Shown: piece by piece, positions 36,301 to 44,500 of the stretch
Layout: every line of letters starts with the position of its first letter
Numbering within the stretch: the stretch's first letter is position 1
Origin: Anolis sagrei
Taxonomy: Eukaryota > Chordata > Lepidosauria > Squamata > Anolidae
Direction of reading: 5' to 3'
Length of the DNA stretch: 64,000 nt
NCBI RefSeq assembly: GCF_037176765.1
Contig: NC_090023.1
Location: forward strand, 208,318,506-208,382,505
Notes under the pieces: model-generated
Told to the model about the DNA's origin: nothing
Database searches by the model: none
Seen by the model: the letters and a program-made list of their open reading frames with translations, nothing else
Translations under genes and position numbers: made by a program

Positions 36301-38105
36301 GTTGGCACACATTTGGCATCCATCTGCAGGGGGTGGGATTGCTTGCTCCTTGTATCAGATGCCTTGAGAAATATTGCTGTGCTGCATATACTTATATGCC
36401 TGTCATTGGGAAGACTTCATTTTGTTTGATCAGTTCAGCATACTATAGAAAAGCTCTGGTTGGAAGTAGTTTTCAAACATGTATATATGACAGATTTTGG
36501 GACCTCAGAAATATTTTTTTTAAATCATAATAATACTTGAAATCTAACGCAACCAGGGCAAGAAGATGTTCTAGGATAGACATGTAGATGGAGGCAAGAC
36601 TCAGCTATCAGTGTTTCACCTTAGAAAGTAGGCAGTTGAGAGCCTGCTTTGCTACTACCCTATGCCTTCTTACCTTTGCTACTACCCTATGCCTTATTAC
36701 TGTATCAATTAGAGATTTGCATCTCTCCTCTACCTCTCAAGCACCTGCTAGCCAACTGCTTCGCAAGGCCAAAGAATGCACACAAAGAATGTCTCTGCTC
36801 CTGCCCTGAGATGTCTTGACATTTAACTAATAGTGTGCATTATGGTGTGCCTACCAGTTGAGGCTTATCATACCAACACCATTTCATTAATAGGGGCCTG
36901 AGCATTCATGTTTTTTGGTATTCACATGGAGTCCTGAAACTGAACTCTCATGAATACCCAATACTATAACAACATTTTTGAAGTTCTAGAATTTTTGCTT
37001 TTATCTATATGACAGTCATGAAAGGCTAAAATACATGCCGTCCCCAAGTTACAAACATTGGAGTTACAAATGACTCCTAGTTAAAAAAACAGATGTGAGA
37101 CAACCAAAAGTGAGAGAAATCTACCCCTCAGAAGGGAAATTAACTCCTGAAAGAGTTGTCCTGGGGGAAAGGTGTCTCCACTGAAGTTTTCTCACCAATC
37201 CTTGTTTCTACATCAAGCCATTTTTTCCGAAATCCAATTATCACAGGGACAGAAAGGGAGGTGAAATCTTCTGAATAGGAGCACAGACAGCAAAGCAAAC
37301 ACCATAGGAGTGTTAACCCTTCCGTATGCTATCCAAAGCTTTTTTTGGGGGGAGGGGGGGTTCACATTTAAAAATATAACTGTTCTAACTTACATACACA
37401 TTCAACTTAAGAACAAACCTATCTTGTTCATAACTTGGGAATGGGCCTGTACTCAAAAGCAGAAAAAAGAGAACATATTTTGAAATACGGCTTTTGGTTG
37501 TGTCTTCAAATCCAAGAAATGTATGGTATTCACAGGTAGCTGTGGTGGTCATGTGTAAAAATAAAACAAAATCCATTAAAAGTGACACAAATCCATTAAA
37601 AAGAGGACAACTTTTTGTGATATTTTAGAAGATCTTAGTCTCTCAAAAGTTTGCACCCATCTTTGAGTTTCTATAGCTAGAGTCACATTGCCCTAAAGGA
37701 CATTTTAGGTTTTTTTCCCCATCCCACAGTGATACTTCTCCTTTAAAAAACTTCTTTAGCTAATCCATAAGTATTGCTAATTCTGTTCCGCTAGCAGTCA
37801 GTCAGGTTTAGATGCCACTCACTAGGCTGGATTTCTTCAGAAAGTTAACCACCTCTTCACAAACTAGTCATCTTAGTTAAATATTCTTTAATATGTATGA
37901 TGGATTTCAGTATTTGGGGGTGAGGATAGATACATTTATTCTGTGGTAAAATGAATGTTGTATGCTACGGCTAATGTTTATTATTTATCTCTCAATGCTA
38001 GATGGAAAGAGAGTCAGAGGTTGGTTTCCGAGGAGGTGTGTAGAGAAATGCCTGTATGATTCCGAAAGTGATCAGTCTCTGGACGGAGAAAAGAAAACAA
38101 GATAG
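19590..38105 (+). CDS. ZDHHC6: ZDHHC6, ER palmitoyltransferase (complete, 10 coding exons)
   Basis: DHHC-type S-acyltransferase that attaches palmitate to cysteines of ER proteins. Coding exons: 19590-19856, 20869-20960, 22322-22481, 23305-23466, 29017-29070, 32758-32925, 33058-33099, 35780-35925, 36024-36067, 38002-38105. All join in phase with GT-AG introns to 412 residues plus TAG (human 413). Four hydrophobic segments lie near residues 25-45, 57-80, 145-167 and 194-226. The Cys-rich domain is residues 95-145, with the catalytic DHHC at 126-129. A C-terminal SH3-like region follows; its Cys328, Cys329 and Cys343 are kept, the sites at which human ZDHHC6 is itself palmitoylated by ZDHHC16. 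The protein ends in KKTR, a KKxx ER-retrieval signal (human KKNR). The start ATG has A at -3 and G at +4. The gene is tail to tail with ACSL5. Confidence 0.96.
20425..20650 (+). mobile_element. Old tRNA-type SINE (squamate CORE-like)
   Basis: GAGCCAGTATGCTATAATGGTTTGAG head, then CTTGGGTGAGTCACACTCTCTCAGCC. Related decayed copies, mostly reversed, are at 28670-28900, 32150-32355, 48075-48225 and 60832-60965. Confidence 0.6.
20869..20960 (+). CDS. ZDHHC6: ZDHHC6 coding exon 3
   Basis: Encodes residues 90-119 plus two bases of Arg120: the first half of the Cys-rich domain (C101, C104, H114, C115, C118; zinc-binding pattern). The donor AG/GTACTA is weak compared with the other introns. Confidence 0.94.
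20985..22185 (-). mobile_element. Non-LTR retrotransposon (LINE), reverse-transcriptase C-terminal part
   Basis: Minus-strand frames read [39 protein letters not shown] and [12 protein letters not shown], then a C-terminal [14 protein letters not shown]: palm/thumb and tail of a LINE ORF2 with several frame breaks. It fills most of ZDHHC6 intron 3. The clade (CR1/L2/Jockey group or R4) is not settled. Confidence 0.75.
22322..22481 (+). CDS. ZDHHC6: ZDHHC6 coding exon 4 (DHHC active site)
   Basis: Encodes residues 121-173. It contains [13 protein letters not shown], with catalytic Cys129, and the third membrane segment. The donor AGG/GTAAGA is followed within 12 nt by a Penelope-like insertion whose target duplication repeats this splice site. 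Confidence 0.96.
22494..22730. mobile_element. Penelope-like fold-back element in ZDHHC6 intron 4
   Basis: Two copies, about 115 bp each, of the Penelope-like terminal region in head-to-head inverted arrangement (GGCAGGCATCCTCAGAG / CTCTGAGGATGCCTGCC at the centre). It is bounded by a 15-bp direct repeat, AGGGTAAGAAGATGT / AGGGTAAGTAGATGT (22479-22493, 22731-22745). The left repeat is the exon 4 splice donor. Confidence 0.85.
23305..23466 (+). CDS. ZDHHC6: ZDHHC6 coding exon 5
   Basis: Encodes residues 174-227. It begins [20 protein letters not shown] and contains the fourth membrane segment. It ends in phase 0 at CAG/GTGAGT. Confidence 0.96.
24195..25870 (-). mobile_element. Penelope-like element, 3' part with GIY-YIG endonuclease
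   Basis: Read on the minus strand, 25812-25447 encodes [19 protein letters not shown] and an RIKEQ-like helix followed by [12 protein letters not shown]: the GIY-YIG nuclease at the end of Penelope ORFs. The 3' region (24195-24434) matches the arms of the fold-back element at 22494-22730. An LTR is inserted at 24435-25255. A 62-bp tandem duplication lies at 25400-25525, and the outer end (about 25797-25870) is inverted relative to the body. Broken copy. Confidence 0.8.
24435..25255 (-). mobile_element. Solo LTR (LTR retrotransposon) nested in the Penelope-like element
   Basis: 821 bp beginning TG and ending CA, flanked by a perfect 5-bp duplication GCCAC (24430-24434, 25256-25260). A polyadenylation-like AATAAA on the minus strand (CTCAATAAACC) gives the orientation. 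Probably a Gypsy-type relic; no coding part. Confidence 0.75.
25935..26000. repeat. (TA)n(CA)n microsatellite
   Basis: Alternating TA then CA dinucleotides; the long frames around it (Tyr-Ile, His-Thr and Cys-Val repeats) are artefacts. Confidence 0.95.
26411..26736. mobile_element. hAT-type MITE carrying a nested MITE
   Basis: Ends CAGGCATGGGC.. and ..AGTTTGTCCATACCTG. It is interrupted by the inner element at 26472-26602. An outer target duplication is not convincing. Confidence 0.6.
26472..26602. mobile_element. hAT-type MITE, nested
   Basis: CAGGCATCCTCAAACCATGG ... GCAGTTTGAGGATGCTTG with a perfect 8-bp duplication, GCCTAGCT. Confidence 0.92.
27538..28238 (+). mobile_element. Non-autonomous Helitron with purine tract
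   Basis: Same 5' start as 13152-13468 (TCTATATAAATAAAAATGTA) and same 3' hairpin region (ACAACATGTGGCGGG), ending CTAC before T. The interior holds a long GGAA/GAAA purine tract (28050-28205) and a stretch with matching inverted phrases (CTACAGCTCCCAGCA / TGCTGGGAGTTGCAG). Confidence 0.8.
29017..29070 (+). CDS. ZDHHC6: ZDHHC6 coding exon 6
   Basis: Short 54-nt exon encoding residues 228-245 ([18 protein letters not shown]), matching human [18 protein letters not shown] at all but one position. This is the conserved segment just after the last membrane helix (TTxE-like motif region of the DHHC family). Confidence 0.95.
29197..29522 (+). mobile_element. Sauria-type SINE
   Basis: Near full length. 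Flanked by TTATTCCATGTCTTA / TTATTCCATGTGTTA, a 15-bp duplication with one mismatch. It lies 127 bp after ZDHHC6 exon 6. Confidence 0.92.
30575..31525 (+). mobile_element. L2 LINE 3' part
   Basis: Encodes [20 protein letters not shown], then [11 protein letters not shown] and [10 protein letters not shown], the classic L2 ORF2 C terminus. A 3' UTR and (ATT)n tail follow. A MITE is inserted at 31008-31142. Confidence 0.85.
31008..31142. mobile_element. hAT-type MITE inside an L2
   Basis: CAGTGGTTCTCAACCTGTGG ... CACAGGTTGAGAACTACCG, with perfect 8-bp duplication CTCTAGAC. Confidence 0.95.
31535..31978 (-). mobile_element. LINE 3' remnant with GAT/ATT tail
   Basis: The minus strand encodes the end of a reverse-transcriptase ORF ([20 protein letters not shown]) and a 3' UTR with a GACACTTCCCAAGTGTCTAG palindrome. 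That palindrome recurs at about 59680-59697. An (ATC/ATT)n run lies at the other end. Probably an R4-like LINE. Confidence 0.55.
32150..32355 (-). mobile_element. Old tRNA-type SINE
   Basis: Reversed copy of the family at 20425-20650: CTGAGGCTAAGAGAGTGTGCC, TTGCCCAAGTGG, and a tRNA-like end with CACTCAAACCACTACATCACGC. Confidence 0.6.
32758..32925 (+). CDS. ZDHHC6: ZDHHC6 coding exon 7
   Basis: Encodes residues 246-301, including [20 protein letters not shown] and a GDGLEWPV stretch conserved in ZDHHC6. Phase 0 at both ends; acceptor CTTTCCAG, donor ACG/GTAAGC. Confidence 0.95.
33058..33099 (+). CDS. ZDHHC6: ZDHHC6 coding exon 8 (micro-exon, 42 nt)
   Basis: Encodes residues 302-315 ([14 protein letters not shown]), which match human ZDHHC6. 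It lies 132 bp after exon 7, with acceptor CTCTTGCAG and donor AGT/GTAAGT. Confidence 0.94.
33353..34450 (-). mobile_element. LINE 3' end split by an LTR
   Basis: (ATT)n run and the CCCGCCTCTCCTTGTGGCTCG LINE block (33353-33660). The text resumes after the LTR at 34378 (CAGGTCATTCCACAGTTC). Confidence 0.5.
33661..34377 (+). mobile_element. Probable solo LTR with internal tandem repeats
   Basis: About 717 bp beginning TGTGTCAG, flanked by CAGGT on both sides (33656-33660, 34378-34382). The interior (33790-34100) is a degenerate array of GGCCTCAGTGTGAGAG-like units of roughly 15-25 bp. Family uncertain; orientation tentative. Confidence 0.5.
34941..35062. mobile_element. hAT-type MITE
   Basis: CAGGCATCCTCAAACTGGGG ... 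CCACAGTTTCTGGATGCCCA, with target duplication TCCTAGGG / TCCTAGGA. Confidence 0.85.
35780..35925 (+). CDS. ZDHHC6: ZDHHC6 coding exon 9 (SH3-like region)
   Basis: Encodes residues 316-363 plus two bases of codon 364. It carries Cys328, Cys329 and Cys343, the regulatory palmitoylation sites known from human. The donor is AA/GTTAGT, slightly off consensus. Confidence 0.94.
36024..36067 (+). CDS. ZDHHC6: ZDHHC6 coding exon 10
   Basis: Encodes Lys364 to Asp378 ([14 protein letters not shown]) plus one base. It corresponds to human YWLYGDKILDDSF and ends in phase 1 at G/GTATCT. Confidence 0.9.
36200..36268 (+). CDS. ZDHHC6: Candidate 69-nt cassette exon of ZDHHC6
   Basis: Flanked by TTTTCAG and AAG/GTATTG. 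It is open in the required frame and is 69 nt long, so it enters and leaves in phase 1 exactly as exons 10 and 11 need. Inclusion would add 23 residues ([20 protein letters not shown], then three more) before the final GWFPRRC segment, giving 435 residues; skipping gives the family-typical 412. I know of no homologous segment in human ZDHHC6, so it is listed as a candidate only. Confidence 0.35.
37036..37440 (-). mobile_element. Non-autonomous DNA transposon (copy C)
   Basis: Reversed relative to 6003-6435: GCCGTCCCCAAGTTACAAAC at one end, CAACTTAAGAACAAACCTATC near the other. Confidence 0.6.
38002..38105 (+). CDS. ZDHHC6: ZDHHC6 last coding exon
   Basis: Encodes residues 379-412 and TAG. 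It contains [11 protein letters not shown], conserved at the end of ZDHHC6, then an acidic linker and the terminal KKTR ER-retrieval motif. Confidence 0.95.
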
Positions 38106-38583
38106 CCCTTCCACCCCACCTTTTTAAAAAGTCAATGAAAATGTTTCTTTCGGACCACTGTCCTCTTACTTGAAATGTTCTGTATACTACTCTAGACCTG
38201 AGCTTTGAACAAAGAGTGGTTTTCTGTGTATTCACAGGAATGGGTGCCCCAGTGCCATAACCTGAAATACCTTTTGCCATTTTTTTTAAATGGAGGAAGC
38301 CATTCCATGGATGCCTTTTTATATTGAAGCTTTCACAGGTCCAGAACACATTTGATCTGTTTTCCTGTTTTAAAATTACGTGAAGGTTTCTTTGCTTAGT
38401 TTTCTTAAGATGTTTCTTTGCATATGTAGTCTGCTTTTCTTGTCTATTAATGCTACATTGCCAGTTGGCTCCTTTCATTCCCCACTTTGGAAATTGTAAG
38501 ATGTTAGAATGAGTGAAAATGTAAGTAGATTTGATACCTGGAATTATTTTGCAATCATGTGGCAACTTTTTATGTGAACCAGA

Positions 38584-38589
38584 AATAAA
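38584..38589 (+). promoter_or_regulatory. ZDHHC6: ZDHHC6 polyadenylation signal
   Basis: AATAAA about 480 bp after the stop codon; the only clear signal in the presumed 3' UTR. Cleavage is expected near 38600-38615. Confidence 0.6.
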
Positions 38590-38764
38590 CACCAAGATGT
38601 ATTATGTATTTATTATCCAGTGTGTATTTCGAGAAAAGTACACCTCGATATTGTGGAAGAGCTCTCACTGCAAATTTGTATGGTAAGGGAGCAAATTGTA
38701 GCCTTCAGTGATGTCAGCTTATTCTCTGGGCAAATGTCCTTAGGTAGCAGAAATACCTAAGGAG

Positions 38765-39515
38765 AGCAAAAGCATCCTCCTGGGGGGATTTTAACGCAAG
38801 AGGTAGACAAGACTTCAATCTGTGGCCAAGGATCATAGGAAAAGATGGGGTTGGAAACAGCAACCCAAAGTGGCATGTTTCTCACCAAATATGCGGAACA
38901 CACCCTTGCCATTACAAAAACACTCTTCCACCAAAAAACAAACAAACACAAAACCCCTAGCTTAAGACATCATGGAAGCACCCTTGGTCAAAGCATTAGC
39001 ACCTCTTAGACTATGTAATTATACATGCCAGAGATCGCTGCGGTGTATTCCTCACAATACCCATGACAGGTGCTGATGATTGCTGGACAGGCCACAGATT
39101 AATCCAATCCACAATGGCCATCAAGATGGCCCCTAAACGCAGACTCCAAGGAAGAAATGCAAAACGAAAAATGGACACCCAAGCCCTTGAAGAGCCCTCC
39201 AATTAGCCTTTCTCCAAACAGCACTCTACCCATAGAACACTCTGAAAATATTTAGAAACATTGGAACAAACTGAAGACCTCCATCATCACAGCCTGCAAA
39301 GAAACCATTGGATACCAAACTAAGAAACATCTAGACTGGTTTAATGAAAATGACAAAGAGATCCAATAGTTAATTGCTAAGAAAAAGAAAGCCTTCCAGA
39401 TATGACAGAGAGACACCAACTGCACTGCTAAGAAAAAGATCTATGCTAGTACAAAAGCTGAGGTCCAAAGACAGGCCAGAGAACTCATGAATATCTGGTG
39501 AACAAAAAAGTTGGA
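38765..39515 (+). mobile_element. LINE ORF2 fragment (endonuclease domain side)
   Basis: The plus strand reads ILLGGFNARG.QDFNLWPRI, then HLLDYVIIHARDRC and DDCWTGHRLI, the catalytic-core text of a LINE APE-type endonuclease (RTE- or L1-like), with many stops. It lies just past the ZDHHC6 polyadenylation signal. Confidence 0.7.
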
Positions 39516-39519
39516 ACTT

Positions 39520-39610
39520 TTTGAAACTTCCGAATCGATCCATTAATGGCAGATGTGATTGCGCAATGAGCAAAAAACAGCACTGGCACTAGGGAAACTC
39601 CAGGGGCTTC
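39520..39610. mobile_element. Fragment of the TTCGTTA-rich hAT family
   Basis: CGAATCGATCCATTAATGGC ... GCTTCTCCCTCTCTCA aligns with the central part of 16555-17081 (CGAATCGATTCGTTAATGGC ...). Confidence 0.6.
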
Positions 39611-39653
39611 TCCCTCTCTCATTTCTAGAACAAAAATTATGAATCTTGATATA

Positions 39654-39971
39654 GGTAAAGGTTTTCCCCTGACATTAAGTCCAGTTGTGTCCGATTCTGT
39701 GGTGTGGGGCTCATCTCCATTTCTAAGCCGAAGAGCCGGCGTTGTCCATAGACACCTCCAAGGTCATGTGGCCAGCATGACTGCATGGAGCACCGTTACA
39801 TTCCCGCTGGAGCGGTAGCTATTGATCTACTCACATTTGCATGTTTTCGAACTGCTAGGTTGGCAGAAGCTGGGGCTGACAGCGGAAGCTCACGCCACTC
39901 CCCAGATTCGAACCTGTGACTTTTCGGTCAACAAGCTCAGCGCTTTAACCCACTGCACCACCGGGGGCTCC
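39654..39971 (-). mobile_element. Full-length Sauria-type SINE
   Basis: Perfect 14-bp duplication TGAATCTTGATATA (39640-39653, 39972-39985); low divergence. Confidence 0.95.
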
Positions 39972-40008
39972 TGAATCTTGATATACTGTGATATAAACTT
40001 GATATACT

Positions 40009-40203
40009 GTAGGAAGTAACCGGCTGTGCAGCTGAGGCCCAGCAAGGTTGGGAAATGTAGCATCAAGTCCCCCTAGCACCACCCAGGAATCAAACAGAGA
40101 AAGGAAATGCACAAAGAGAAGGCTTTGGTGACTTTCCTGACTGTAGGAAGTCACTGGTTGTGCAGCTGAGGTCCAGCAACTTTGGGAAATGTAGCATCAA
40201 GTT
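40009..40203. repeat. Imperfect direct repeat (two 58-bp units)
   Basis: GGAAATGTAGCATCAAGT and CTGTGCAGCTGAGG.CCAGCAA-type blocks occur at 40009-40068 and again at 40145-40203, an offset of about 136 bp. Confidence 0.7.
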
Positions 40204-40269
40204 CTCAAAACACACCCCAGAATAAAGCTTTAGTAGTAAGCAAAAAAGTAACCCACAAACAGTATTTAC

Positions 40270-40660
40270 ACATGTCACAAGAAAGTTGGAATAGACTTCA
40301 AGGGCCATCAATCTAACCTCCCCTCACCCCGTGTAGGAATACGAAAAGCATTCCCCACAGATGCCCATCCAACCTCTGTTTAAAACCTTTAAAATAAGGT
40401 CCTCTACCGCTCAAAGGAAGCATATCCCACTTACGAACAGTTTTGACTCAGAAATTGCTTCCTAATTTTTAGGTGGAATCTTTTCCTGTAGTTTAAATCC
40501 ATTGCTCCATGTTCTAGCCTCTGGATAGCACAAAACAAGTTCGCTCTATCTTCAATATAACATCCTTTCAGTTACTTAAACATGGTTCTCATGTCACTTC
40601 TTCATCATCTCCAGACTAAACACAAAGCTGCCTAAGCTGCTCACAGGGCATACGTTCCAA
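40270..40660 (-). mobile_element. CR1 LINE 3' end, diverged
   Basis: GTTGGAATAGACTTCAAGGGCC, CCATCCAACCTCTGTTTAAA, CTTCCTAATTTTTAGGTGGAA and TTCTAGCCTCTGG follow the reverse order of a CR1 tail. Confidence 0.75.
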
Positions 40661-40838
40661 ACCTTTTACAATTTTGGTTTTCGTTGCCATATTAGGCAAA
40701 AGGCTCACAGGTATTCAGCATGAGAAGTACTGATTTCACTATCAGCTATCACTTAATAGTAGCCCTGTGCTCTTCACATTATTAAAATTTAGCAAACATG
40801 TCCTTGACAGAAGAAGACATTTCCAAAAGTGCAATTTC

Positions 40839-40844
40839 TTTATT
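40839..40844 (-). promoter_or_regulatory. ACSL5: Candidate distal polyadenylation signal of ACSL5
   Basis: AATAAA on the minus strand about 600 bp after the stop codon. A nearer candidate lies at 41339-41344. Either or both may be used, so the ACSL5 3' UTR would be about 120 or 620 nt. Confidence 0.45.
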
Positions 40845-41338
40845 TTTCACATTCATATTTTTTTCAGTAATACAATCAGTTTGTGCCTCAACAGTATTTG
40901 GATAGAAAGAGGATATGTACATTTGATGTTAAAACATTTGAGTGTCTATCGCAGGATGATGAAGCGCATAGCTTTCCTCAGAAAAAAATATTATACAAAC
41001 ATGACTATACAAATTAAGATACTGAGGAGATGATAATATATTACATACCCTTACTTAGTGTACAGCCACTGAGAAAGGAGCAGATTAAATTAGCATTTAA
41101 TCATAACTTTGGTCAAGTGGAGGCAGACTGTTCCACTTCAGAATGAACAGCCATACATTCCAACTATTCAAACCATAAGGCCTCTTCATTTCTATTAGGG
41201 TTGTGTGATGAAGTATTGTGGCAAAACAGCTTCCCAATATGTTTTGTGCAAAACAAACCACCTGCTCCACTTGAACACCTTAACCATTTTTATGCAAGGT
41301 GCACTGCAACCTGGTGATACATTAGCCAAGCATGGGTG

Positions 41339-41344
41339 TTTATT
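41339..41344 (-). promoter_or_regulatory. ACSL5: Candidate proximal polyadenylation signal of ACSL5
   Basis: AATAAA on the minus strand about 100 nt after the stop codon; see the distal candidate at 40839-40844. Confidence 0.4.
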
Positions 41345-41444
41345 TTTCTATAAATAGGAAATGATCTTCCAGTGCCTCGGGAAATGCTTGCATAGTCCAT
41401 CGTAAACACATTTAGCCGAGGTAACTTTTATTTCTTCCCAATCC

Positions 41445-41582
41445 CTACATATTAGAAGTGTATAGTGCATCAATTTGATTCCTGAAGTGCTTGGATACTT
41501 CTGTTCTCTTTGCTTTCAGTGTTGGAGTTAAGAGTCCGTTTTCAACCGTGAACATTTCTGAATGAAGGTAGATGTCTTTCAC
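41445..41582 (-). CDS. ACSL5: ACSL5 last coding exon
   Basis: Encodes residues 638-682 and TAG, with [20 protein letters not shown], which includes the invariant catalytic-lysine region of the C-terminal domain. The terminal residues (DALYTSNM) differ from human (DSLYEHIQD), as is usual for this tail. Confidence 0.95.
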   Translation of the reverse strand: MKDIYLHSEMFTVENGLLTPTLKAKRTEVSKHFRNQIDALYTSNM

Positions 41583-44500
41583 CTGGTTGCAAAAAATAGT
41601 TTGTGATGAAAATGAACGTTGAACATGTTTGATATGCCAAAAAACTGATGTTTGAACTGACTAGCTAAACTGGATTTGGCATGCCATGGTATGAGTTAGC
41701 TATTTATATATTCCATGTTGACAAGAGTTTATCCACCACTATCTACAAAGCCCATTGTTAGGATTGCAAATCTAAATCTAATGATTAGTCCTAGATACTG
41801 CAGACACACTGAATGAACAGAACTTACATATTTTATTTACTAAAATTCCCCTTGGTTCTCATCTAATTGGGATGAAGAACTGGATTCAAAACCAACTCTA
41901 CTACAGTATAGAAATATGAAAAGAACAGAATATAAAAATGTATTCTTTTAGCCTATTCTTAAATTGCTGTATCACATCTTTCCAATTTTGCATTTGAGCT
42001 CACTATATCCAAAGCCATTTAACAGCAGTAGCCTTGAGAAAATTGCTTGATGAATAGCTACTCACCTGTTCAAAGGACTTGAGACCTGCTTCTTTTCCCA
42101 ACCTGACCATGTCCATCAAGATGGCTTTTTTCACTGCCTAGAGGAAACAGGAAGTTTATTTTTTTAACAAGTGGTATTTTACAACTTTTAGATAAGGGAA
42201 GGGTAACAATTTTTAGAGGGGAAAAAAGACCAAACTGCAAAACCAGAGATTTAGGCTGGCAAAAAGTGCAATTAATCCATCTGGAGGTGAAGTCCAACAA
42301 AATATGGAAGGCCACATGTTGCCTATGTCTGCTTAAACTCCCTCCTGTCATTCGCCTCATTGTACCACCCCCAGGATACAAATTCCACATCAGAATTTCT
42401 GTTGCATTGTGCACTCATTTCCTTTCCATCTTCGTTAAAGCTCCACTGCTTAAATCTTCTTGGAAGTTTTAAGTGAGAGACCATAGTTTACCATACCAAG
42501 TTTCATATGAGAAGCCAATATTTTCAAACAAATTTACACCTAACCATTGAATAGCATGTAAGATCCTTGAAACAATTTCCACCTTCATTTGAAGAGGAGT
42601 TAACGCAAGCTCACTTCAAATGAAAGACGCCAATTTTCAATAAGAGAAGAGTGGCACTTACTTCATTTTTACAGAGTTCTTCATATGAACCATTTACTCC
42701 CAGTTTCTTTGCAAACTCTGGAAGTGTCTCTGGATCAGGAACAACCACACCCACCAGGAAGGACTGTTTGAGAAAGCAGATAAATATTCAAACCATGGCA
42801 TTGTGTTGAAGGGCTTAGAGATTTCAAAAAGTGAAATCTTTTAAATCAAGTATTGTGTGAAAAAGACTCAGAGAGGAGTTGTTGTGTTTTGTTTTGGGGC
42901 TTTTTTTTGAGGTGGGGGGGGGGTCCTGTGCCCCACTCCCAGCAAATGTGGAGGTGTGACCACATTACACTTTGTAACACATTTTTTTTCCTGTGTCATA
43001 AATGTCATTTGAAAAGTTTATTAAACTGCAAAAAGGTTGCTTTTGCGAGACATCCTGCAGCACATTTTGCTACAGTTTTTCAACAACAACAACACTTCAT
43101 TTATAACCCACCCTCTCCCTAGAGGGACCCAATTCGATAGTTTGTTGCAGTCTCAAAGAAAAGTTCCTGGAGTATAAAAACTACTTTCAAAGTAGGTACT
43201 ATACAATTACACAGGAAATAACACTTTCAAGCCAGGAACAGAAAACCTTTCATATTTTGTTAACAGAAAACAATCCCCTTAAATCTGCCCCTTGGGGTGA
43301 AAAAAGCTCATATATCTTTTTGAGAAGGAAGTCTGTGGTTTTTGAGTATGTAGTTTATTATAATGTTGCAGATGTCCTGCTCAGCAGCAAATCATGTTTT
43401 AATTTGATTATTCAGATTTGAGCATCTTGCTGAGAGCAAACAAGACACCACCACTCTTCATGATATTGCTTTAAGGACTATGGCTCACCTGTAGACTCTC
43501 TCCATGTACAAAGACCTGTGCCACGGGACTACTTCTGATGTAGATGTTTTCAATCTTTTCAGGTGCAATGTATTCTCCCTGAGCTAATTTGAAGATGTTC
43601 TTTTTTCTGTCGATGATCTTCAGTGCCCCAGTCTACCAAAAAATGTTGTATGAAAGGGAGAAAAACAGATCTGCTTGTAGTTTATTACCAAATTCAATTT
43701 TAATATATCACCAAATCATGTACTTGTAATGTGACTCTAAAGAGGAAGAAAACGAAAAAATGTGGGGGGTGGTACCTACCACGAGAAACAATCCACACTA
43801 CTGGGTTCATTTCTGTGTTCCAACTCATATGCACGGGGTTTAAGTTCAAAGTTTCTGCGGCCTCACTTGAGTTCCTTCTCAAGCCTGTTGCTGATGTTTC
43901 ACCTCACAATAAGCACCTTTTATTAATGGAAAAGGACTTTGTACTTAGAACACCTGCACATGAGCTGGCACATGGGAATAAGTAACCATGCGGATTGTTT
44001 CTCTGTGTCATCCAGAGAATAACATGGCAGCTTTATAAAGCAATTCCAGCTTCATAAAGTACAAGAGTAGCTTTTAGTCTTAGTTATTATGCTCAGTTAT
44101 TAACCTACTTAGTTTTTTAGGATTCCAAACTAAAGCCATTTCCCACAAATACGTTCTAGAAGATAAATTGGCCGAACCAGGCTGTCTTTTTAATCTAAAC
44201 ACCACAGAAGCTGGCATTTTAAGGGGCAAACAGTAGCATATAAACCTAACATGGCATAAGTAAAGTCCTCCTAATTGTAACTGCGAGTTACAGATTACAA
44301 CTGTCACTTCAGTTCAGCCCAAGGCATTTTGCTACTATAGGTACTAAAGAACACAATCACATAAAGATGCACACACGCTTCCCCTCTAAAATGCCTTGAG
44401 TCTTCTACGAGGTTGGGAAAAATAAATAAATAAACAAGCCAAATGGACAGTTGGTGACTTTTTCTGGTAATGTGCTAGTATTTTGCATTGCACCTGTGGC

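Noticed and set aside
38014-38595. 193-residue open frame on the minus strand
   Set aside because: It is antisense to the last coding exon and 3' UTR of ZDHHC6, with no homology that I recognise.
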